Source: Prosthecochloris marina (lineage in GTDB: Bacteria; Bacteroidota; Chlorobiia; Chlorobiales; Chlorobiaceae). Taken from it: a DNA stretch of 64,000 nt. The first letter of the stretch is position 1, and each line of letters starts with the position of its first letter. A model generated the notes under the pieces. It searched no databases, had not been told where the DNA came from, and saw only the letters and a program-made list of their open reading frames with translations. The stretch covers positions 186,001-250,000 of the forward strand of contig NZ_PDNZ01000004.1 of the NCBI RefSeq assembly GCF_003182595.1, read 5' to 3'. Of this stretch, positions 52,046 to 61,546 are shown one piece after another. The translations under genes were made by a program, and so were the position numbers.

Positions 52046-53491
52046 GTGGCAGAAAAAATCACTTCGAGAGAAACCGACTACTCACAGTGGTACATAGACC
52101 TTGTTCGTTCAGCAAAACTGGCTGACTATTCCGACATAAGAGGTTGCATGGTCATCCGTCCCAATGGGTATGCAATATGGGAAAAAATGCAGGCTGCACT
52201 TGATCGCATGTTCAAGGAAACCGGTCATGTCAATGCATACTTCCCGTTGTTCATCCCGGAAAGCTATATCCAAAAAGAAGCGGATCACATAGAGGGTTTC
52301 GCACCCGAGTGTGCCGTTGTAACGCATGGTGGCGGCGAAGAACTCACAGAAAAGCTCTATGTTCGTCCAACGTCGGAAACAGTTATCTGGGCATCTTACA
52401 AGAAATGGATCCAGTCATACCGTGACCTCCCGCTCTTGATCAACCAGTGGGCGAATGTTGTTCGATGGGAAATGCGCACCAGGCTTTTTCTGCGCACTGC
52501 CGAATTTCTTTGGCAGGAAGGTCATACGGCGCATGCTTCCCCTGAAGAAGCTCAAGAAGAGGTACTCCGTATGATCAATGTTTACAAAACCTTTGCTGAA
52601 GAATACATGGCCTTACCGGTGATTATGGGGAGAAAAACTGAAAGTGAAAAGTTTGCCGGAGCCGATGAAACCTGGTGCATCGAAGCAATGATGCAGGACA
52701 AAAAAGCGCTTCAGGCAGGCACCTCGCATAATCTCGGCCAAAACTTCGCCAAGGCATTCGACTGCCAGTTTCAAACAAAAGAAGGCAAACTCGAGTATGT
52801 CTGGGCAACGAGCTGGGGTGTGTCAACTCGCCTGATCGGAGCACTTATCATGGCACATTCAGATGATAAAGGACTTGTCTTACCACCCAAACTCGCTTCC
52901 CGACAGGTAGTCATTATTCCCATTCTCAGAGGAGATAAGCAGGCTGTTATCGAAAAAGCTCACTCCATATGCGAGGAGCTGAAAAAAAGCGGGATTCATG
53001 CCTTTGTCGATGATAGCGAGCAGAACTCACCGGGCTGGAAATTTGCCGAGTACGAACTGCAGGGAATACCGGTTCGCCTCGAGATCGGGCCACGAGACAT
53101 CTCGAACAATATCTGCATCGCAGCACGCCGTGATACGGGGGAAAAACAAAAACTCGTGCTGGACGAGAAACTTGCCTCGTCGATCGCCTCCCTGCTCGAG
53201 ACCATACAGCAGTCGATGTTCAAACAGGCACTCGACTTCAGGGAATCCAACACATTCGAAGTTGCATCTTACGACGAATTCAAGTCGTTGATCGACAAAG
53301 GATTTATCGTCGCTCACTGGGATGGAACGGAAGAAACTGAAGCAAAAATAAAGGAAGAAACCAAGGCGACAATACGTGTTTTACCGGAAACACCCGATTT
53401 CATTGATCACTACTCGATCAACGAGCCAGGTGCATGCATTTACAGCGGCAAGCCTTCCAAAAGAAAAGTTGTTTTTGCAAAATCGTATTGA
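52046..53491 (+). CDS. proS: Prolyl-tRNA synthetase (short, type 3-like)
   Basis: 481 residues from a GTG. Class II synthetase: motif 2 region with [16 protein letters not shown] and [14 protein letters not shown]; motif 3 [25 protein letters not shown]; anticodon-binding domain with the [22 protein letters not shown] segment; a C-terminal zinc-like tail. It lacks the long INS editing domain of E. coli-type ProS, so it belongs to the archaeal/eukaryotic-like form found in several bacterial phyla. Confidence 0.95.
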   Translation: MAEKITSRETDYSQWYIDLVRSAKLADYSDIRGCMVIRPNGYAIWEKMQAALDRMFKETGHVNAYFPLFIPESYIQKEADHIEGFAPECAVVTHGGGEELTEKLYVRPTSETVIWASYKKWIQSYRDLPLLINQWANVVRWEMRTRLFLRTAEFLWQEGHTAHASPEEAQEEVLRMINVYKTFAEEYMALPVIMGRKTESEKFAGADETWCIEAMMQDKKALQAGTSHNLGQNFAKAFDCQFQTKEGKLEYVWATSWGVSTRLIGALIMAHSDDKGLVLPPKLASRQVVIIPILRGDKQAVIEKAHSICEELKKSGIHAFVDDSEQNSPGWKFAEYELQGIPVRLEIGPRDISNNICIAARRDTGEKQKLVLDEKLASSIASLLETIQQSMFKQALDFRESNTFEVASYDEFKSLIDKGFIVAHWDGTEETEAKIKEETKATIRVLPETPDFIDHYSINEPGACIYSGKPSKRKVVFAKSY

Positions 53492-53560
53492 GTACGATAA
53501 AGAGGCTGTCTCAAAAGCACTGCTTCACTGCTATCGGTCATCATGCATACGTTTCCTGTA

Positions 53561-53595
53561 GAAAGTCATGCCGCATCAAGTGCGGCATGACTTTC
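53561..53595. repeat. Perfect hairpin, 15-bp arms
   Basis: GAAAGTCATGCCGCA, loop TCAAG, TGCGGCATGACTTTC, 69 bp after proS. It runs directly into the 43-nt repeat copy. The right arm ends TTTCTTT, so it may double as the proS terminator. Confidence 0.75.
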
Positions 53596-53633
53596 TTTGG
53601 AAGATGGATCCCCGGGTCAAGCCCGAGGATGAC
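53591..53633 (+). repeat. 43-nt dispersed repeat, forward copy
   Basis: Reverse complement of 29257-29299 at 40 of 43 positions. The core GGGTCAAGCCCG is an imperfect palindrome. Intergenic between proS and the peroxiredoxin gene. Confidence 0.8.
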
Positions 53634-53733
53634 TACATAAAGATTCATTGTAGGACTATGAGACAACCTTTTACCGTCAGACATCGTGTAGTGATCAAAT
53701 TGTCTGTCTTTCAGCCTATTCTGAATTGCTGCG

Positions 53734-54324
53734 TTATTCCGACCCGAAATACTCCTCAAGACCTTCGTTGGTCGGTTTCATCGTTTTGTCACCCTTGTTC
53801 CAGTTTGCGGGGCACACCTCTCCAAACTGTTCTGTAAACTGCAGGGCCTCGACCATTCTGAGCACTTCATCTACATTGCGACCAAGCCCAAGGTCATTGA
53901 CAACCTGATAGCGAACGATTCCGTCTCTGTCGATAAGAAACAGTCCCCTGTAAGAAACGCCCTCTTTTTCCGCCAGCACATCGTATGCTATCGACGCTTC
54001 TTTATTTATATCCGAAAGCAAAGGATAGGTAACTCCTTCTATTCCACCTTGTTTGCGTGGTGTCTTGAGCCATGCATGATGCGAAAACTTCGAATCCACC
54101 GAACATGCCAGAACCTCTACGTTTTTATGCTGGAACTCCTCGAGCCTATCCTGGAAAGCATGCAGCTCCGTAGGACAGACAAAAGTAAAGTCGAGGGGAT
54201 AAAAAAACAGTACGACATATTTTCCCTTATAATCCGAAAGCTTGCATGAATCGACAAACTTCGCGCCCTCAACAACAGCCTCCAGATCGAAATTCGGTGC
54301 TTCCCTGCCAACTAAAACGCCCAT
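53734..54324 (-). CDS. 2-Cys peroxiredoxin (AhpC/Prx1 type)
   Basis: 196 residues. Peroxidatic Cys in PLDFTFVCPTELHAF; resolving Cys near the C-terminus in FGEVCPANWNKG. It reduces hydrogen peroxide and organic peroxides, protective for a strict anaerobe. The C-terminal tail after the resolving Cys places it in the typical 2-Cys group. The reductase partner (AhpF or thioredoxin) is not adjacent. Confidence 0.96.
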   Translation of the reverse strand: MGVLVGREAPNFDLEAVVEGAKFVDSCKLSDYKGKYVVLFFYPLDFTFVCPTELHAFQDRLEEFQHKNVEVLACSVDSKFSHHAWLKTPRKQGGIEGVTYPLLSDINKEASIAYDVLAEKEGVSYRGLFLIDRDGIVRYQVVNDLGLGRNVDEVLRMVEALQFTEQFGEVCPANWNKGDKTMKPTNEGLEEYFGSE

Positions 54325-54557
54325 TGGTATCTCCTTTTTTTATGATGAATGAATTGATGAAACTGAAAACCGACAATAGATCAGCAAAAACAAGATAAAT
54401 TTAGTCCAAATATAGTATTCAAACAAAGTAAAAGCAACACCTCCTCTTCGATTTTTCAAGTCCTCTCATCCTTTCGATCTCTTGACGAATATTCATATCT
54501 TGTTTTCAGATAACTTGTTACTTACTGTATCGGCAAAAACACTTATACCGGAAGTTT

Positions 54558-55862
54558 ATGCGCACCTTTTTCGAGTTTGACCGTCATCAGGCAAACTTTT
54601 CACAGGAAATACTTGCCGGGCTGACGACATTTGTCACAGTCTCCTACATCATCATCGTCAACCCGGCTATCTTATCGGCAGCGGGAATCCCGAGGGAAGC
54701 CTCGATGACAGCGACGATTCTTACAGCGATTTTCGGTACTCTCCTGATGGGCATCTACGCAAAAAGACCATTTGCTGTAGCTCCCTACATGGGCGAAAAC
54801 GCATTTATCGCCTATACGGTTGTCAATACTTTAGGATATTCATGGCAAACGGCACTTGCCTCGATATGTATCAGCGGAATTCTCTTTACCGCCCTTACAC
54901 TCTCCGGCCTGAGAAGCTGGCTTTCAACAGCGATACCGAGCACGTTGAAACACAGTTTTGCCGTGGGCATAGGCCTTTTTCTCGCATTTATCGGTTTCAG
55001 TCATATGGGGGTCGTTGCATTAGGTGTCCCAGGAGCCCCGGTAAAAATGGCAGATATTTCATCGCTCCCTGTTCTTACCAGTCTGGCGGGGCTCCTGCTG
55101 ATTTCGGTTATGCTTGCATTCAGAGTACCGGGCGCGATCCTGATCGGTATATTGCTGACAACCGGTGGACTGATTTTTCTCGGCACCGTGCCGTTTCCCG
55201 AAGCACTGGTAAGCCCCCCACCATCTCTTGCCCCGACCTTTCTCAATATTGACTTCCAGGGAGCTATGACATGGGGCTTCATCGGTGTCATAACAAGTGT
55301 TCTCGTAATGGACTTTGTCGATACAATGGGAACACTCATTGGGCTTTCATCACGAGCAAACCTCCTTGATGAAAACGACAATCTGCCCGAAATTGAAAAA
55401 CCGATGCTTGTCGATGCCCTTTCAACCGTTGCAGCCTCATTCTTCGGCACGACCACGGCAGGCGTCTATATCGAATCAGCTGCCGGTATCGAACAGGGAG
55501 GAAAAACAGGATTTACTGCGATTGTCATAGCAGCATTGTTCGCCTTCGCCCTCTTTTTTTCCCCCATACTGACAATCGTACCTGCAAATGCTTACGGTCC
55601 GGCACTTGTGGTTGTAGGCATGTTTATGCTCCAGTCTGTTGCAAAATTCGATTTCAAAGATTACACGGAACTGATGCCGGCGTTCCTGACTATCACACTG
55701 ATGATGTTCACCTTCAATATCGGCGTCGGTATAACTGCCGGATTTATTGCTTATGTTATATTAAAACTTTTAACTGGTAAAATCTCTTCAATTCATCCTG
55801 GCATGTGGATCCTGGCAGCACTTTCCCTGACATTCTATCTGTTTTATCCTTATCATTCATGA
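54558..55862 (+). CDS. AzgA-type purine permease (NCS2/xanthine-uracil superfamily)
   Basis: 434 residues, about 12 to 14 membrane helices. Opening LTTFVTVSYIIIVNPAILSAAG, then APYMGENAFIAYTVV and the LVDALSTVAASFFGTTTAGVYIESAAGI substrate motif, are those of the hypoxanthine/guanine/adenine proton symporters AzgA/PbuG. It probably salvages purine bases. 10 bp separate it from the nitrilase-family gene, so likely one transcript. Confidence 0.93.
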   Translation: MRTFFEFDRHQANFSQEILAGLTTFVTVSYIIIVNPAILSAAGIPREASMTATILTAIFGTLLMGIYAKRPFAVAPYMGENAFIAYTVVNTLGYSWQTALASICISGILFTALTLSGLRSWLSTAIPSTLKHSFAVGIGLFLAFIGFSHMGVVALGVPGAPVKMADISSLPVLTSLAGLLLISVMLAFRVPGAILIGILLTTGGLIFLGTVPFPEALVSPPPSLAPTFLNIDFQGAMTWGFIGVITSVLVMDFVDTMGTLIGLSSRANLLDENDNLPEIEKPMLVDALSTVAASFFGTTTAGVYIESAAGIEQGGKTGFTAIVIAALFAFALFFSPILTIVPANAYGPALVVVGMFMLQSVAKFDFKDYTELMPAFLTITLMMFTFNIGVGITAGFIAYVILKLLTGKISSIHPGMWILAALSLTFYLFYPYHS

Positions 55863-55872
55863 CGCTAACACC

Positions 55873-56730
55873 ATGCACAGATCAAGGTTGAGAATAGCGC
55901 AAACCGACTGCGTTCTCGCTAATTTCGAGGAAAACCTCGCCCAGCACAGAACGATGATTGAACAAGCCATAGACGACGATATCCATGCGATCGCTTTTCC
56001 GGAACTGTCTCTGACCGGGTACAATGTACAGGATGCCGCCCAGGATATCGCGCTGCATGTCGATGACAAGGCGTTTGACCCCCTGAAGGAACTCAGCCGG
56101 GAAATAACGATCATTTGTGGCGGAATCGAACTCAGTGATGATTATGGAGTCTACAATTCCGCGTTTCTTTTCGAGGACGGTCATGCTCAAAGTGCCCATA
56201 GAAAAATTTATCTGCCTACATACGGCATGTTTGAAGAACTGCGCTACTTTTCCGCCGGACAAAAAATCGAAGCCATAACATCGAGGAGACTTGGAAAAAT
56301 AGGCATTGCCATCTGTGAGGACATGTGGCATGTTTCGGTTCCTTATCTCCTTGCACACCAAGGAGCAAAACTGCTTTTTGTGCTCATGTCGAGCCCTCTC
56401 CGTCTTACTCCGGGAGAAAAAAAACCAGCTATCGTCCAGCAGTGGCAACAGATAATCAGCACGTATTCATTTCTGTTCAGCTCGTACGTTGCCTGCGTGA
56501 ACCGCGTAGGCAATGAAGACAGCTTCACTTATTGGGGAAATTCATCTGTTGCAGGACCTGACGGGACCCCCCTCGTAACAGCCCCTTTATTCAAGCAACA
56601 CTGCATCGACACAATCATCGATCTCGACAGTGTAAAGCAGGCTCGCCTCCATTCTTCACATTTTCTGGACGAGGATTTACGGCTCTTTGCTGCAGAACTC
56701 CGTGACATCATGACCTGTCGACCGAATTAG
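55873..56730 (+). CDS. Carbon-nitrogen hydrolase (nitrilase superfamily)
   Basis: 285 residues. The Glu-Lys-Cys triad is visible: Glu in FPELSLTGY, Lys in HRKIYLPTYGMF and Cys in IAICEDMWH. The sequence resembles the glutaminase half of glutamine-dependent NAD synthetases, but the synthetase half is absent here. It could act alone as an amidase or supply ammonia to a separate NadE. Co-transcribed with the purine permease, which may hint at nitrogen salvage. Confidence 0.9.
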   Translation: MHRSRLRIAQTDCVLANFEENLAQHRTMIEQAIDDDIHAIAFPELSLTGYNVQDAAQDIALHVDDKAFDPLKELSREITIICGGIELSDDYGVYNSAFLFEDGHAQSAHRKIYLPTYGMFEELRYFSAGQKIEAITSRRLGKIGIAICEDMWHVSVPYLLAHQGAKLLFVLMSSPLRLTPGEKKPAIVQQWQQIISTYSFLFSSYVACVNRVGNEDSFTYWGNSSVAGPDGTPLVTAPLFKQHCIDTIIDLDSVKQARLHSSHFLDEDLRLFAAELRDIMTCRPN

Positions 56731-56845
56731 CAGCACCCTATAAAGTAAAGATAACGGAAGGTTACACAAAAAAAACAGTACCTCCTCCTTTTGGAATCGG
56801 TGGTGTTCAACAAGCATAGCCTTTTTCAGCGTCTTTTTTACCGGT

Positions 56846-57715
56846 TCAACTTCTCTGTATCATCTTGAATGAAGGTGGTGTGAGGCTAGCCCTGCTTTTG
56901 TCACCGAAAGCCTGCATCGCTTTCTCAGCTGCATCTTGCCGGTCAAACAATCCGAATACTGCCGAGCCACTTCCGGAAAGGCTTGCAAAAAGAGCACCCT
57001 CTTCAAGAAGTTTTTCTTTAGCCTGTCGAACAGAAGGATAATAATCGAAAACCACCGCTTCGAAGTCATTTTCAAAAGTCGGCAGAACGGTAAGATCCTT
57101 GTTTTCACACAGCTCAAAAACCATTTCCTTCAAATCAGGTACTTTCCTTTCAAACTTCGGATAAAAATTCTTGTAGGCCCATACCGTGGAAATATGTTCT
57201 TCCGGGAAAACCGTCACGATGTGGAATGGCAGAGAACGCTCGAGATCCTGCAGTTGTTCACCGATGCCCGAGGCAAATACAAGCCCCGATGATTCGAGAA
57301 AATAGGGAACGTCCGCACCGAGTTTCACCGCAAGAGCATGGAGATCATCCGAAGGAGCATGAATCCCCCACAGGACGTTCAGCACTCTCAGAGTTGCCGC
57401 TGCGTCACTGCTCCCACCCCCGAGGCCCGCACCGAAAGGAATGTTCTTGGTGAGACGGATAGTTGCTCCTTTTGTCATTTCAGCATAATCACGCAGAGCA
57501 GAAGCAGCCTTGAGACACAGGTTGTTATCGTCTGATGGAAGGTCGAGGTTACTGCACGTCATTGACAGTTCATCGGCAGATGTAAACGTCAGTTCATCAT
57601 ACCAGTTGACAGGAGCAAAAACGGTTTCAAGCATATGATAGCCGTCAGGACGTTTACCGGTGATAAGCAAACCGAGATTTATTTTTGCAAAAGCTTTTAC
57701 GGAAATATGCTGCAT
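56846..57715 (-). CDS. ispE: 4-diphosphocytidyl-2-C-methyl-D-erythritol kinase
   Basis: 289 residues, GHMP kinase. It phosphorylates CDP-ME in the MEP pathway, supplying isoprenoids for bacteriochlorophyll tails, carotenoids and quinones. N-terminal AFAKINLGLLITGKRPDGYH and the P-loop-like IPFGAGLGGGSSDAA near 97 are diagnostic; SLSGSGSAVFGLF is the C-terminal motif. Alone on its strand between two plus-strand genes. Confidence 0.96.
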   Translation of the reverse strand: MQHISVKAFAKINLGLLITGKRPDGYHMLETVFAPVNWYDELTFTSADELSMTCSNLDLPSDDNNLCLKAASALRDYAEMTKGATIRLTKNIPFGAGLGGGSSDAAATLRVLNVLWGIHAPSDDLHALAVKLGADVPYFLESSGLVFASGIGEQLQDLERSLPFHIVTVFPEEHISTVWAYKNFYPKFERKVPDLKEMVFELCENKDLTVLPTFENDFEAVVFDYYPSVRQAKEKLLEEGALFASLSGSGSAVFGLFDRQDAAEKAMQAFGDKSRASLTPPSFKMIQRS

Positions 57716-57792
57716 GGGAACTGATTGCTAAATTGGCAGGTGGTTATTTTTTTTACGTGAATATTTACCATATTGCCTGAAAAAGGGAGGCA

Positions 57793-58377
57793 TTGCAAAC
57801 AAATATGTTTACGATCTTGTTGAAAACGTCACTGTTCGTTCTTCTGCTGTCCATCGGCTACCAGATGTTACCGGCAACATCCCTTGCCGAGAGACAAACT
57901 ATGGATTATAGAGCCCAGATCATTCAGTATGTGGAGCAAGATAAGGTTTATTTGTTAGAAAATCTGCGATCTAAAGTCACGAATAAAGCAGAGCAGACAA
58001 TCATAGATGCGCTGCTTACCGAAGACGGTCCACAGGCTGCTCGCCTTTTCCGCAAACAGCTTCAGGATTATCCCGATCCTGCTCTCGATTCGTTGAGCAA
58101 AGCCCGCCTTGCGGCTTATCAATCGGCTCTATCCTCAACCAGTGGCACCCGCACAACTGCACTACAAACATCATTCATACTCCAGTTCGGCAGCTTCGGC
58201 TCACTGGAAAATGCCCGCGAGCTCGCAAATCGCATCGCGCCGTACACACCGGTCACCATTTTCCAGGAAAAAGGCTTGCACAAGGTCCGGACACAAAAAA
58301 CTTTCGGAACAAGAAAGGATGCCGAAACCGGAGCAAAAAAACTTCCATTTAACTCGTTTATCGTACGGGTAAACTAA
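57793..58377 (+). CDS. Secreted SPOR-domain protein
   Basis: 194 residues from a TTG just after GGGAGG; the ATG at 57805 is an alternative. N-terminal hydrophobic segment (about 8-30), signal peptide or anchor. A helical middle follows. The C-terminal 70 residues are a SPOR domain (FILQFGSFGSLENARELANRIAP...TFGTRKDAETGAKKLPFNSFIVRV), which binds denuded glycan strands of peptidoglycan. 30 bp before the sigma-54 activator. Confidence 0.83.
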   Translation: MQTNMFTILLKTSLFVLLLSIGYQMLPATSLAERQTMDYRAQIIQYVEQDKVYLLENLRSKVTNKAEQTIIDALLTEDGPQAARLFRKQLQDYPDPALDSLSKARLAAYQSALSSTSGTRTTALQTSFILQFGSFGSLENARELANRIAPYTPVTIFQEKGLHKVRTQKTFGTRKDAETGAKKLPFNSFIVRVN

Positions 58378-58407
58378 GAAGATAGCATACCAGTCCTAAA
58401 TCAGACG

Positions 58408-59571
58408 ATGAGCAAAACAATCGATTTTCTTGGTGAATCCGCTCCAATCCAACAGCTGAAACATCTTGCCCTTCAGGTTGCACAGACCGATGTCACCGTT
58501 TTGATAACAGGAGAAACTGGATCAGGAAAAGAAGTTCTTTCCCGTTTCATCCACGGTCATAGCCGGAGATCACATAAAAACTTCATTCCTGTCAACTGTG
58601 GTGCTATCCCCACTGGAATTCTGGAGTCCGAACTTTTCGGACACGAGAAAGGTGCGTTTACAGGTGCCATCCAAAGCAGAAAAGGTTATTTTGAAAGCGC
58701 AAACCAGGGCACCATTTTTCTTGATGAAATCGGCGAAATGCCTCTCGAAACCCAGGTCAAACTGCTGAGAGTCATAGAAACAGGCGAATTCCAAAGGGTT
58801 GGCTCATCGGAAACTATCCACACCGATGCACGACTCGTCGCAGCCACGAACAAAAACCTGCAACAGGCCGTTGCAGCGAAAAGCTTCAGGGAAGACCTCT
58901 ATTTCCGGCTTCACAGTGTAGAACTGCACCTTCCTCCGCTTCGAGAAAGAGGAAAAGATATTCTGATACTTGCTGAGCATTTTATCCGTCATCTCGAACG
59001 CAAGCACACCATTTCCTTTGAAGGCTTCACGAACGATGCAGTAGAAATGCTTCTCAGGTATAACTGGCCCGGCAATGTGCGCGAACTGAAAAATCTCCTT
59101 GAATCATTGCTGATTCTCGAAAAAGGGAAACAGATCACATCGGAAACCCTTGACAGGCACCTTGTGCAAAGAAGCAGAGACAAAGGACTGGTTCATGACC
59201 CCGAAAAATCGGAAAAAAACGAACTGAACCTCATCTACAACAGCCTGATAAGACTTCACCAGGAAATAAACGAGGTCAAACAGTTGCTTCAGCAAAAAGA
59301 GAACTCGCACGAAGAACCTTCAAAAAAACCCCTGCTTCTTCCACCTCCTCTACCCGAACAACGAGAGAGGCTGGCCTCCACCGAGGATACCCTTGAACCC
59401 ATCAATAAAGGAACCGAAATACTTCCTCTCGAGGCAGTTGAAAAACAAGCAATAGCCGAAGCCCTTGAAGCCTACGACGGCAACAAACGCCAAACAGCGA
59501 AAACACTCGGGATCAATGAGAGAACACTGTATAGAAAAATCAGAAAATACAGACTCGACCGCGAAGATTGA
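58408..59571 (+). CDS. Sigma-54-dependent transcriptional activator without a sensory domain
   Basis: 387 residues. It begins directly with the AAA+ domain: Walker A ITGETGSGKEVL, the sigma-54-contacting GAFTGA loop in GHEKGAFTGAIQSR, Walker B TIFLDEIGEMP and the arginine-finger region FREDLYFRLH. A linker of about 110 residues, with a coiled-coil-like part, follows. The C-terminus is a Fis-type HTH (YDGNKRQTAKTLGINERTLYRKI). With no receiver or GAF domain, control must come from a partner or expression level (PspF-like layout). Confidence 0.93.
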   Translation: MSKTIDFLGESAPIQQLKHLALQVAQTDVTVLITGETGSGKEVLSRFIHGHSRRSHKNFIPVNCGAIPTGILESELFGHEKGAFTGAIQSRKGYFESANQGTIFLDEIGEMPLETQVKLLRVIETGEFQRVGSSETIHTDARLVAATNKNLQQAVAAKSFREDLYFRLHSVELHLPPLRERGKDILILAEHFIRHLERKHTISFEGFTNDAVEMLLRYNWPGNVRELKNLLESLLILEKGKQITSETLDRHLVQRSRDKGLVHDPEKSEKNELNLIYNSLIRLHQEINEVKQLLQQKENSHEEPSKKPLLLPPPLPEQRERLASTEDTLEPINKGTEILPLEAVEKQAIAEALEAYDGNKRQTAKTLGINERTLYRKIRKYRLDRED

Positions 59572-59620
59572 TATTTATTTTAAAACCGGGTCATGAATCA
59601 ATGGACATTATGAACATAAT

Positions 59621-61252
59621 TCACCGGTCATTATCGCCTGATTTATGTCGACCGAAAAATGCAATCAGCAGCAGTATTCCCGAAAAACCTGTAGCTGTTT
59701 GTGGTATGAGGTTGGGGTAACGTGTATAAAAAGTCATCATATCGTTTCGCTCCACTTCAGCGGTAAGAAACCGTCTTTCCCACCAGGGAATATCAGCATA
59801 CACACGCCCGTACTTGTCGATAAATTGTGAAACGCCGGTATTTGCACAACGAGCCATCGACCGACGGTTCTCGATACATCGAAACCTGGCAATAGCGGCA
59901 TGTTGATAAGGCCCGTATGACTTTGCATACCAGCCGTCATTCGTGACGACCGTCAAGAACTCTGCCCCTCTTTTGACGAATTCGGCAACAAGACCGGGAA
60001 AAATAGATTCATAGCAGATGACGTTCGACGTTTTAACAGTCGCTCCCGAATCCGTAATGAACTCCATAATTGTCTTGTCGCTGCCTTTCCCCCAACTGCT
60101 TATCCCGGCAAGAGAGAGCGTAAAGTTATCCATCCATGGCGCGTATTCCATATACGGCACCCTCTCTGCAAACGGCACAAGCTTCATCTTACGGTATATT
60201 TGCGGCAGAGCATCGCCTCCTTCTGTTATCAGCATCGAAGCATTGAAGGTTTGATAATAACGCTTTTCCTCTGGATTAAACTTGTAAAGAAACTCCTCTC
60301 CCGACACTTCGGCCTCCGTGTAATAGACGATATCCGAATAGCCACTGAGGAGGCTCCCCCCCCATTGCCTTATCCTTGATTTAAGAAATTCGTAATAGGA
60401 ACGGTTCTTTTCATCGAGAATACGAAAAGGTATCGCGGTTTCAGGCCATAGCACAAGATCTACACTGTTTTGCGACATTGCCCGATCCGTCAAACCGAGG
60501 TAGATAAGCATGATATCCTGACTGGAATATTTCTGCCATTTTTCAACCGGATCGATATTTGGCTGGATAAGAGACACTGTTACCACGGGACGGGGGTGCC
60601 GCAAATCATGATTTGAAAAAACCAGAAGAGTGTACCCAAGGGGAAGCACTATCATCGATACCAGCGATACAGCATGAACAAACACCTTTTTACGATACTT
60701 GAACCGGAACCATAGGTCAACGACGATGACGTTGAAACACATGAGCCAGAAACTCACCCCCCAAACTCCGGCAATATCGGCATATTGAATCATGGGATTA
60801 AGCTGTGCTTGTGAATTCCCGAAAACAAGCCAGCCAAACGAGAGATCCTGACGAATATAGAGCCACTCCCATGCAACCCATAAAAACGGCAGGCTGAACA
60901 AAGCAAAACGGTATCCCCGATATTTCTTGAGGACAAAAAAAAGTAAAAGGGGTACTGTTGAAAAGAAAGCCTGTGCAATGATAGTGAGTAGCCCGCCGGG
61001 CAAGGTTGCAAGAGAAACCCACCACAGTGCTATGGCACAAAAGATCAACATCGTAGAATAAACACGGTTGAAATACCGCTTAAAAGACAAATCACCGTGC
61101 AGGCAAATAAGCAAAGGAACCAAAGCAATCCATGCAAGCAGCTCAAAGCGAATAACAGGATATGACGGAAACGAAATCCCCAGCAAAATACCGCTCAGCA
61201 CAGGCAGAAAGTAACCGGAAGAGTCACCACAAGCTTCAGCAGATCGTAGCAT
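59621..61252 (-). CDS. lnt: Apolipoprotein N-acyltransferase
   Basis: 543 residues. About seven membrane helices in the first 220 residues, then a periplasmic nitrilase-like domain with Glu in LWPETAIP, Lys in IYRKMKLVPFAE and Cys in NVICYESIFP. It adds the third acyl chain to lipoproteins, matching the presence of lipoproteins such as 43612-44088. It converges on the sigma-54 activator. Confidence 0.95.
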   Translation of the reverse strand: MLRSAEACGDSSGYFLPVLSGILLGISFPSYPVIRFELLAWIALVPLLICLHGDLSFKRYFNRVYSTMLIFCAIALWWVSLATLPGGLLTIIAQAFFSTVPLLLFFVLKKYRGYRFALFSLPFLWVAWEWLYIRQDLSFGWLVFGNSQAQLNPMIQYADIAGVWGVSFWLMCFNVIVVDLWFRFKYRKKVFVHAVSLVSMIVLPLGYTLLVFSNHDLRHPRPVVTVSLIQPNIDPVEKWQKYSSQDIMLIYLGLTDRAMSQNSVDLVLWPETAIPFRILDEKNRSYYEFLKSRIRQWGGSLLSGYSDIVYYTEAEVSGEEFLYKFNPEEKRYYQTFNASMLITEGGDALPQIYRKMKLVPFAERVPYMEYAPWMDNFTLSLAGISSWGKGSDKTIMEFITDSGATVKTSNVICYESIFPGLVAEFVKRGAEFLTVVTNDGWYAKSYGPYQHAAIARFRCIENRRSMARCANTGVSQFIDKYGRVYADIPWWERRFLTAEVERNDMMTFYTRYPNLIPQTATGFSGILLLIAFFGRHKSGDNDR

Positions 61253-61546
61253 GCCTTTTTGTTTTATTTCAAGACAAAAGATGGCTCAAAAATAGCAAAA
61301 ACCGTAGACAAACCACGAAAGAGGAAAAATGTAACGAAGTGTTTCCAGATTGCAGAAAAACAAAAGCGTCATATCTGGTTGACATAAGGAGAAAAACCGC
61401 TGGATCGAAAGGGATGAAAGAGGTATATTTTCCTTTATTTATTTATTTTTATTCTTTAAATTTGTTTCAAGTTGTTATATAACAGGAATTACCAGCAATA
61501 AATTTCCTGCTGAAATTTCTCAACGCCACCAAAAAGGAGATTCATT
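61253..61546. promoter_or_regulatory. fmoA upstream region
   Basis: 294 bp, strongly AT-rich from about 61425. A small inverted repeat AAATTTC/GAAATTT with a CTGCT loop at 61500-61518 lies in the probable 5' leader. AAAAGGAGA at about 61531-61540 is a strong ribosome binding site, fitting the high expression expected of FMO. A TTGACA at 61379 has no convincing -10 at normal spacing. Confidence 0.5.

Noticed and set aside
61379..61384. TTGACA as the fmoA -35 box
   Set aside because: No TATAAT-like hexamer lies 16-18 bp downstream.
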